From Candidatus Omnitrophota bacterium (lineage in GTDB: Bacteria > Omnitrophota > Koll11 > VGKN01), in the NCBI GenBank assembly GCA_016867055.1, contig VGKN01000015.1, forward strand, positions 1 to 13,144: DNA of 13,144 nt, given 5' to 3'. Both the position numbers and the translations under genes were made by a program. Within the stretch, counting starts at the first letter, position 1. The number at the start of each line of letters is the position of its first letter. Under the pieces are notes generated by a model. It was not told the origin of the DNA and did not search any database. It was given only the letters and a program-made list of their open reading frames with translations. This document shows positions 8,677 to 13,144 of this stretch, piece after piece.

Positions 8677-8749
8677 GGGGGCGTAGCTCACCTGGCAGAG
8701 CACCACCCTTTTAAGGTGGGTGTAGAAGGTTCGAGTCCTTCCGCCCTCA
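8677..8749 (+). tRNA. tRNA-Lys (anticodon TTT)
   Basis: A complete cloverleaf can be folded: acceptor GGGGGCG with CGCCCTC (one G-U at 2-71), D stem GCTC/GAGC (8686-8689, 8698-8701), and anticodon stem CCACC/GGTGG (8703-8707, 8715-8719). The loop CTTTTAA has anticodon TTT at 8710-8712; a five-base variable loop and T stem GAAGG/CCTTC around TTCGAGT complete it. The discriminator is A; CCA is not encoded. The gene starts on the base after the frr stop codon and is probably processed from the operon transcript. Its last 23 bases plus one flanking base are duplicated downstream. Confidence 0.95.
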
Positions 8750-8750
8750 C
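8727..8750 (+). repeat. Direct repeat, tRNA-embedded copy (att-like)
   Basis: These 24 bases run from the T stem of tRNA-Lys to one base past its 3' end and recur exactly at 8895-8918. The flanks differ on both sides (A versus C before, T versus A after). A duplication of a tRNA 3' end is the usual signature left by site-specific integration at a tRNA gene. Confidence 0.9.
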
Positions 8751-8894
8751 TGGCTATGCCTAATATGAGAACCTAAGGGGTATGGGGAGATTGTCCCCAT
8801 GCTTTCGGGGTAACAGTCCCCGCCGTTTTGCTTCGCAAAATCGAGGCAGTGGGGACGTCATAGGGGCGGAGCCCCTATGAGGAGCGAAAGCGAC
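8751..8894. mobile_element. Structured non-coding insertion between duplicated tRNA-Lys ends
   Basis: No convincing ORF is present. Three strong hairpins follow one another. The first is GTATGGGGA/TCCCCATGC at 8780-8802. The second is a compound hairpin at 8816-8856 (GTCCCC/GGGGAC, GCC/GGC, then TTTTGC/GCAAAA capped by TTC). The third is a perfect 10-bp stem TCATAGGGGC/GCCCCTATGA at 8858-8880 with loop GGA. With one flanking repeat copy the inserted unit is 168 bases. It is far too small to encode an integrase, so it would be a non-autonomous element, a deletion remnant, or a structured RNA. The function is unknown. Confidence 0.6.
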
Positions 8895-8918
8895 AGGTTC
8901 GAGTCCTTCCGCCCTCAC
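8895..8918 (+). repeat. Direct repeat, distal copy of tRNA-Lys 3' end
   Basis: Exact 24-base copy of 8727-8750. It has the T arm and 3' acceptor strand but no D or anticodon arm upstream, so it is not a second tRNA. Confidence 0.9.
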
Positions 8919-8936
8919 AGATTACGTAAAATCTTA

Positions 8937-8997
8937 GGTTAAGGCTGAGGTTGAGGGTGAGAATAAAAAATTCTTAACCTTAGCCTGAGCCTTAACC
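8937..8997. repeat. Long imperfect hairpin of hexamer words, possible terminator after tRNA-Lys
   Basis: A 28-base arm (8937-8964) pairs with 8970-8997 around an A5 loop, with two mismatches and a few G-U pairs. Both arms are degenerate 6-base words (GGTTAA, GGCTGA, GGTTGA, GGGTGA, and on the other side TTAACC, TTAGCC, TGAGCC, TTAACC). A T-rich stretch (8998-9006) follows, so it could terminate transcription, but it ends exactly at the archease ATG. Confidence 0.75.
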
Positions 8998-9006
8998 TTT
9001 ATTTTT

Positions 9007-9420
9007 ATGAAGCCATATAAGCTCATCTCTCATACCGCAGATATAGGCGTAAGGGTAAAGGGCAGAACTCTAAAAGAACTCTTTGAAAATTCTGCCTTTG
9101 CACTATTTGACATTATTGCAGATTTGGAACGCGTAAAGGAAAAAGAAAGATTTATACTAAACCTTACTTCTGGAAATCAAGAAGAACTCCTTCATGACTG
9201 GCTTAGGGAGTTACTGTTTCAATGCAATGTGAATTTATTTGTTTGTAAGAAGTTTCAGATATCAAAGCTTAATAACACATCTATTGAATCAACCGCAGTA
9301 GGAGAGCATATCACTTCAAAGGATGTATTTAAGACGGAGATAAAGGCTGTTACCTATCACAACATGGTTATAAAAAAAGAAAAGAACACCTGGAAGACAA
9401 ATCTTATATTTGATGTATAA
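9007..9420 (+). CDS. Archease, RtcB-activating protein
   Basis: Archease speeds RtcB guanylylation and turnover in Archaea and eukaryotes and occurs beside rtcB in some bacteria. The 137-residue product has the family's start, HTADIG with metal-binding Asp12, the helix EELLHDWLRELLF, and the closing strands EIKAVTYHNMVI and LIFDV with Asp136 as the C-terminal metal ligand. Length is normal for the family. The ATG at 9007 gives the expected N-terminus but has no Shine-Dalgarno; only a T-rich tract after a long hairpin precedes it, so initiation may be weak or leaderless. It is 72 bases upstream of rtcB, and the two are probably co-expressed. Confidence 0.93.
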   Translation: MKPYKLISHTADIGVRVKGRTLKELFENSAFALFDIIADLERVKEKERFILNLTSGNQEELLHDWLRELLFQCNVNLFVCKKFQISKLNNTSIESTAVGEHITSKDVFKTEIKAVTYHNMVIKKEKNTWKTNLIFDV

Positions 9421-9425
9421 TAGTT

Positions 9426-9470
9426 AGTAGCGAGTAACGAGTAGAGAGATTTTAATTTTTTCTCGCTACT
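9426..9470. repeat. Spacer hairpin between archease and rtcB
   Basis: AGTAGCGAG (9426-9434) is the exact reverse complement of CTCGCTACT (9462-9470). The interior repeats related words (GTAACGA, GTAGAGA) and a T-rich loop. It resembles in construction the hairpins at 8937-8997 and 10975-10992. Confidence 0.6.
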
Positions 9471-9492
9471 TTCTATTCTATGAGGTTTTATA

Positions 9493-10953
9493 ATGGTTGG
9501 TATCTGGCAGGGAAAATTAGAAAAAATAGATGATTTTAGGTGGCGAATTCCTAAGACCTATAAACCTGGTATGCGTGTTCCAGGCGTTGTGTATGCATCT
9601 GAGCGTATGCTTAGCGATATATTCAGGGATAAAGCCCTTGAGCAGGTTGCAAACGTTGCATTTTTACCAGGGGTAGTTAAACACTCACTTGCAATGCCTG
9701 ATATCCACTGGGGATATGGTTTTTCTATCGGCGGCGTTGCAGCGACAGATATAAAAGAAGACGGAGTTGTGTCACCTGGCGGAGTAGGTTACGATATCAA
9801 TTGTGGCGTAAGGCTTGTAAAGACAAATCTTACCGAAGAAGATGTAAAACCAAGATTGAAAGAATTAGTTGGTACTTTATTTAACGATATCCCTGCAGGC
9901 GTTGGCTCAAGTGGAGATATAAAGATTTCATTTAGCGAAGAAAAACAACTTTTAGTAAAGGGTTCTAAATGGGCAGTCTCCAAGGGCTATGGTGTTAGCG
10001 AGGATTTAGAACATACAGAGGAAAATGGAGCCATAGAAGGCACTGACCCAAACGCAGTCTCAGAGCGTGCATACGAAAGAGGAAAGGGCCAGGCAGGAAC
10101 CCTTGGCTCAGGAAATCATTTCTTAGAGGTTCAAGTTATTGACCAGATTTATGATAAAGAGATAGCTGATGTGTTTGGACTTAATAAGGGACAGATTACG
10201 GTGATGATTCACTCAGGCTCTCGCGGCCTTGGTTATCAAATATGCGATGATTATCTGGCAAGTATGCTAAAATGCCTTACAAAATATAGTATAAATGTGC
10301 CTGACAGGCAGCTTGCCTGTGCGCCAGTAAATTCTCCAGAGGGCGAGGCATATTTATCTGCTATGAGATGTGCAGCAAATTATGCCTGGGCAAACAGGCA
10401 ATGCCTTATGCATCTTACTAGAATGACTTTTGAGAAGGTATTTAATAGAAAATGGCAGGAGCTCGGGATGAGTTTGATTTATGATGTAGCCCATAACATA
10501 GCAAAGATAGAGACACATAACATAGATGGAAGAGACATAAGGGTATGCGTGCATAGAAAGGGTGCCACAAGGGCATTCGGTCCAAATCATCCAGAATTAC
10601 CTGTTAAATATAAACATATAGGTCAACCTGTAATTATTCCAGGGGATATGGGCAGGCACTCCTATCTCTTAGTAGGAACCGAGGGAGCAATGAGTGATAC
10701 ATTTGCTTCAACGTGTCATGGCGCAGGCCGCTGTTTATCACGTGCCGCTGCTATTAAAGCCTGCAGAGGTCGTTCAATTGACAAAGAACTCCTTGAAAAA
10801 GGAATATATGTTAGATCAAAAGGAAGAGAAACCCTTGCAGAAGAGGCGCCAGAGGCATATAAGGATGTAAATGAAGTGGTAGAGGTAGTGCATAATGCAG
10901 GAATTTCAAAGCGTGTCTGCAGGATGAAACCTCTTGGAGTGGTAAAAGGATGA
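9493..10953 (+). CDS. rtcB: RtcB RNA-splicing ligase (3'-phosphate/5'-OH RNA ligase)
   Basis: RtcB joins RNA 2',3'-cyclic phosphate or 3'-phosphate ends to 5'-OH ends using GTP and manganese. At 486 residues it is full length for the archaeal-like type that works with archease. All key motifs are present: GGVGYDINCGVRL with metal ligand Cys104, GSGNHFLEVQ with Asn208 and His209, HSGSRGLGYQ with His240, CHGAGR with His409 (the counterpart of the guanylylated His404 of Pyrococcus), GRETLAEEAPEAYKDV, and a C-terminal LGVVKG. TGAGG at 9481-9485 lies 7 bases before the ATG. It sits between a tRNA with a duplicated end and an interrupted tRNA-Ser, which makes a role in tRNA repair or splicing attractive but unproven. 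Confidence 0.97.
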   Translation: MVGIWQGKLEKIDDFRWRIPKTYKPGMRVPGVVYASERMLSDIFRDKALEQVANVAFLPGVVKHSLAMPDIHWGYGFSIGGVAATDIKEDGVVSPGGVGYDINCGVRLVKTNLTEEDVKPRLKELVGTLFNDIPAGVGSSGDIKISFSEEKQLLVKGSKWAVSKGYGVSEDLEHTEENGAIEGTDPNAVSERAYERGKGQAGTLGSGNHFLEVQVIDQIYDKEIADVFGLNKGQITVMIHSGSRGLGYQICDDYLASMLKCLTKYSINVPDRQLACAPVNSPEGEAYLSAMRCAANYAWANRQCLMHLTRMTFEKVFNRKWQELGMSLIYDVAHNIAKIETHNIDGRDIRVCVHRKGATRAFGPNHPELPVKYKHIGQPVIIPGDMGRHSYLLVGTEGAMSDTFASTCHGAGRCLSRAAAIKACRGRSIDKELLEKGIYVRSKGRETLAEEAPEAYKDVNEVVEVVHNAGISKRVCRMKPLGVVKG

Positions 10954-10974
10954 AGAGCGAGCTAACAGTTAACG

Positions 10975-10992
10975 GTTTACAGTTCTGTAAAC
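10975..10992. repeat. Spacer hairpin between rtcB and serS
   Basis: GTTTACA (10975-10981) and TGTAAAC (10986-10992) form a 7-bp stem with loop GTTC. Neighbouring bases repeat similar words (GTTAAC upstream, ACTGACCG downstream). There is no T tract, so it is not a standard terminator. Confidence 0.6.
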
Positions 10993-11016
10993 TGACCGAA
11001 CGATAGCGAGGTTTAT

Positions 11017-12303
11017 ATGCTTGATATAAAGTTTATAAGAGAAAATTTCCAAATAGTAAAAAAGTCTGTAAAAGATAGGGGAATGAACGTAGATATAGAC
11101 TATCTCTTAAAACTTGACTCTGAAAGAAGAAATCTTATTCAAGAGGTAGAAAAATTAAAGAATAAAAAGAATATTGCCTCAGACGAAATAGCAAGGTTAC
11201 TAAAGGAAAAAAAAGAGGTTAAAAATTATATAGATGAAATGAAGATAATATCCCAAAAAATTGGCGAAATTGATAAAAAAGTGGAGGAAATTGAACAAAA
11301 TTTAGCTAAAATTCTATATACTATCCCAAATATACCCCATAATTCAGTCCCAATAGGTTCGGATAGTTCTTACAATAAAATTGTCAGAACATGGGGTGAG
11401 ATTAGAAAATTTGACTTTAAACCAAGAACTCATACTGAACTAAGCGAACTTCTAGATATTATTGATTTTCCAAGAGCATCTAAGATTACTGGTTCAAACT
11501 TCGTTTTATACAAAAAAGAAGGGGCAAAACTTGAAAGGGCATTGATTAATTTTATGCTTGATGTGCATACAAAAAGGCATGGCTATAAAGAGATATCCCC
11601 TCCATTTTTAGTAAATAGGGCGAGTATGACTGGCACAGGCCAACTTCCTAAACTTGAAGAGGATATGTATCGTTTAAAAGATGATGACTATTTTCTAATA
11701 CCCACAGCAGAGGTGCCTGTTACAAATATCCATCGGGATGAAGTCTTAAACGAAGATAAACTTCCTATTTATTACACTGCTTATTCTGCTTGTTTTAGAC
11801 GTGAGGCAGGCTCATATGGCAAGGATACAAAAGGTTTAATAAGGGTTCATCAGTTTGACAAGGTGGAACTCGTAAAGTTTGTAAAGCCCGAAAGTTCTTA
11901 TGAGGAGCTTGAAAAACTTCTGCAAGATGCGGAAGAGATATTAAGACTTCTTGAGCTTCCCTATCGCGTGGTTGTGCTTTCAACAGGAGATTTAAGCTTT
12001 GCTGCCTCTAAGTGTTATGATATAGAAGCCTGGGCACCTGGAATTGAGAAATGGCTTGAGGTATCAAGTTGTTCAAACTTTGAAGACTTTCAGGCGCGCA
12101 GGGCAAATATAAAATTTAAACGCTCCATGGTTGACGCTCGACGCTCAGCAGAGTATGTTCATACCCTTAATGGTTCAGGGATTGCCCTTGCGAGAACTGT
12201 TATAGCCATTTTAGAAAACTATCAGGGAAGAGATGGCAGCGTAGTAATTCCGCCCATTCTTAGGTCATATATGGACTCAGTAGAGAAAATATCCCCTTCT
12301 TGA
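11017..12303 (+). CDS. serS: Seryl-tRNA synthetase
   Basis: A class II synthetase that charges tRNA-Ser. The 428-residue protein is full length: an N-terminal antiparallel coiled-coil arm (about 28-105) that grips the long variable arm of tRNA-Ser, then the catalytic domain. Motif 2 is [22 protein letters not shown] (from Cys259) and motif 3 is [20 protein letters not shown] (from 384, with Arg393). [11 protein letters not shown] and [12 protein letters not shown] are also typical. GAGG at 11008-11011 precedes the ATG by 5 bases. It lies 63 bases after rtcB and upstream of a tRNA-Ser gene, so enzyme and substrate genes are clustered. Confidence 0.97.
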   Translation: MLDIKFIRENFQIVKKSVKDRGMNVDIDYLLKLDSERRNLIQEVEKLKNKKNIASDEIARLLKEKKEVKNYIDEMKIISQKIGEIDKKVEEIEQNLAKILYTIPNIPHNSVPIGSDSSYNKIVRTWGEIRKFDFKPRTHTELSELLDIIDFPRASKITGSNFVLYKKEGAKLERALINFMLDVHTKRHGYKEISPPFLVNRASMTGTGQLPKLEEDMYRLKDDDYFLIPTAEVPVTNIHRDEVLNEDKLPIYYTAYSACFRREAGSYGKDTKGLIRVHQFDKVELVKFVKPESSYEELEKLLQDAEEILRLLELPYRVVVLSTGDLSFAASKCYDIEAWAPGIEKWLEVSSCSNFEDFQARRANIKFKRSMVDARRSAEYVHTLNGSGIALARTVIAILENYQGRDGSVVIPPILRSYMDSVEKISPS

Positions 12304-12305
12304 TT

Positions 12306-12980
12306 ATGATTAAGAAGTATTTTAAGTTTGTTCTGGGTATCTTATTGCTTCCTGTTTGTTTTTATTCTACTATTTCACTTTATAGGCAACTTGGGAATAT
12401 AAAAATTCTTCTTTCAAATCAAATTTATTTTTTAATTGGTGCAGTATCCTATTTAATCTTGCATAGTTTGTTTTTTAAACCTATGCGTATTTATATATTT
12501 GGGCATGAAATTATGCATGCAATACCTGCGTGGTTTTTTGGGGGAAAGCTAAAGAGTTTCAAGGTATCAAAGAAAGGTGGTTCCGTAAAGACCACAAAGT
12601 CAAATTTTATAATAGCCCTGTTCCCATATTTCTTGCCAGTTTATACAATAGTTTTCTTTATAGTATATCTGGTTATAAATATATTTTATAATCTGTCCGG
12701 TTATTTTCATTATTTTATTTTTTTAATCGGATTTAGTCTTACATTTCACATTGTTATGACGGTGGATTTTCTGAAGACGAAACAGCCTGATTTACTTGAG
12801 ACAGGGTATCTGTTTTCGCTGTCTCTTATTTATATGGTGAATTTATGCGTGGTTGTCCTGATATTGATGTTTATCTTTAAAAATGAGGTTTTCTTTACGG
12901 ATTTTATAAAAACAGGATATGATTTAACGCGCAATTTTTACATCGCTGCATTCAGGCAATTATTTGTGGTGAGGAAATAG
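12306..12980 (+). CDS. M50-like membrane metallopeptidase
   Basis: The 224-residue protein is very hydrophobic with about six predicted membrane segments. GHEIMHAIPAWFFGGKL places a zinc-binding HExxH (His67, Glu68, His71) at a membrane helix, as in site-2-protease relatives. KTKQPDLLETGYLFS (Asp162) could supply the third ligand in the position of the family's C-terminal Asp motif. It may cleave membrane proteins or be a diverged relative; the substrate is unknown. I take the ATG at 12306, 2 bases after the serS stop; an in-frame TTG at 12300 inside serS would add two residues. There is no clear ribosome site, so coupling to serS is likely. Confidence 0.6.
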   Translation: MIKKYFKFVLGILLLPVCFYSTISLYRQLGNIKILLSNQIYFLIGAVSYLILHSLFFKPMRIYIFGHEIMHAIPAWFFGGKLKSFKVSKKGGSVKTTKSNFIIALFPYFLPVYTIVFFIVYLVINIFYNLSGYFHYFIFLIGFSLTFHIVMTVDFLKTKQPDLLETGYLFSLSLIYMVNLCVVVLILMFIFKNEVFFTDFIKTGYDLTRNFYIAAFRQLFVVRK

Positions 12981-12986
12981 TTATAT

Positions 12987-13016
12987 GTCCCTCGCCACTT
13001 TTAGTAGGCTCGGGAC
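12987..13016. repeat. Hairpin with GTCCC/GGGAC ends upstream of tRNA-Ser
   Basis: GTCCC (12987-12991) pairs with GGGAC (13012-13016), and GCC (12994-12996) with GGC (13007-13009), around a 10-base loop. Its end blocks TCCCTCG (12988-12994) and CTCGGGAC (13009-13016) recur in reverse complement inside the tRNA-Ser insertion. Confidence 0.75.
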
Positions 13017-13040
13017 GAAAATTTAAAAATCAAATTTTCG
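13016..13040. repeat. AT-rich perfect hairpin abutting the tRNA-Ser 5' end
   Basis: CGAAAATTT (13016-13024) and AAATTTTCG (13032-13040) form a perfect 9-bp stem with loop AAAAATC. Its last base is the first base of the predicted mature tRNA, so it may matter for RNase P processing, or be the end of an element inserted next to the tRNA. Confidence 0.75.
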
Positions 13041-13144
13041 GAAGGTTGGCAGAGCGGTTGAATGCGGCGGTCTTGCGAAGCGAATGAAATAAGCGAAGTC
13101 CCGAGCAGAGCGAGGGAAAAACCGTTCTCTGATGAATTTGTAGA
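13040..13144 (+). tRNA. tRNA-Ser (anticodon TGA), anticodon loop interrupted, 3' end outside window
   Basis: The 5' half is a normal type II tRNA: acceptor strand GGAAGGT (13040-13046), a D arm with GCA/TGC (13049-13051, 13063-13065) around AGCGGTTGAA-type loop bases, and anticodon stem GCGGT (13067-13071). The loop starts CTTG (13072-13075), then about 42 foreign bases intervene. The loop resumes AAA (13118-13120), with the stem's other strand ACCGT at 13121-13125. Joined, the loop is CTTGAAA, exactly that of tRNA-Ser(UGA). A serine-type long variable arm seems to begin at about 13126 (CTCT ... AGA) but the window ends at 13144. A functional tRNA would require removal of the insert; otherwise it is a broken gene. 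Confidence 0.75.
13076..13117 (+). other. 42-nt insertion (intron-like) in tRNA-Ser anticodon loop between positions 35 and 36
   Basis: It contains GCGAAG twice (13075-13080 and 13093-13098; the first includes tRNA base G35), and a 3' half built of GTCCCGAG (13098-13105), CAGAG and CGAGGGA (13111-13117). The 3' half is the inverted counterpart of the end blocks of the upstream hairpin at 12987-13016. At 42 bases it is too short for a group I intron. I could not draw a convincing bulge-helix-bulge. The exact right boundary is uncertain by one base because of the A run at 13117-13120. Confidence 0.7.

Noticed and set aside
8863..8917. Second, reduced tRNA using GGGGCGG with the duplicated 3' acceptor strand
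   Set aside because: The 5' bases are already part of a perfect palindrome (8858-8880) and no D or anticodon arms can be drawn; the pairing is probably coincidental.
12300..12305. TTG start for the M50-like protein inside serS
   Set aside because: It adds only two residues, has no ribosome site, and the ATG at 12306 is the simpler start.
13076..13117. Group I intron in tRNA-Ser
   Set aside because: 42 bases cannot hold the P3-P9 core; no internal guide or conserved core strand is visible.
13072..13125. Archaeal-type bulge-helix-bulge intron in tRNA-Ser
   Set aside because: I could not form a 4-bp central helix with 3-base bulges at the 35/36 junctions, and the position differs from the usual 37/38. 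A folding program should confirm this.
13040..13144. tRNA-Leu(UAA) as an alternative joining (CTT with AAAA)
   Set aside because: This would need the insert to begin at G13075; it gives a leucine anticodon, but the D arm and the GGCGGTCTTG context are serine-like, and serS is adjacent.

Overview
The window reads as chromosome from a moderately AT-rich, double-membraned, uncultivated-type bacterium. A lipoprotein with a Gram-negative-style lipobox, an MsbA-type exporter, a very large repetitive surface protein and paired archease/RtcB are a combination I associate with Omnitrophota or similar candidate phyla. That placement is inference; nothing here is a taxonomic marker I could test.

Layout. 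1-1725 is the 3' end of a huge beta-strand-repeat surface protein, closed by a clear intrinsic terminator. A strong sigma70-type promoter overlapping that terminator opens an envelope group: a SurA/PrsA-like lipoprotein lacking the isomerase domain, a two-helix HAMP protein, a secreted HEMAH zinc-peptidase-like protein, and an MsbA-like ABC exporter whose first codons look frameshifted. A second promoter (5540-5568) starts the classic rpsB-tsf-pyrH-frr translation operon. This is followed by tRNA-Lys(UUU), archease, RtcB RNA ligase, seryl-tRNA synthetase, an M50-like membrane metallopeptidase, and the 5' part of a tRNA-Ser gene that runs off the window.

The striking part is the tRNA and RNA-repair half. 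The tRNA-Ser(UGA) anticodon loop is interrupted by about 42 nt between positions 35 and 36. The insert shares paired inverted blocks with a hairpin just upstream of the same tRNA. The 3' 24 nt of tRNA-Lys are exactly duplicated 168 bp downstream, bracketing a very structured non-coding segment. Archease and RtcB, which in Archaea join tRNA exons, lie between these two tRNA loci. Either structured mobile sequences are invading tRNA genes, or at least tRNA-Ser carries a very small non-group-I intron needing enzymatic splicing.

Other non-coding structure is dense. Two copies of a roughly 105-137 nt hairpin element sit in the rpsB leader and directly before frr. Several short spacers hold inverted repeats built of degenerate 6-8 nt words. 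There is no gene-free stretch longer than about 300 bases. The longest are 8750-9006 (duplicated tRNA end, hairpin segment and a long hairpin), 5525-5759 (promoter plus element copy 1) and 7945-8115 (element copy 2).
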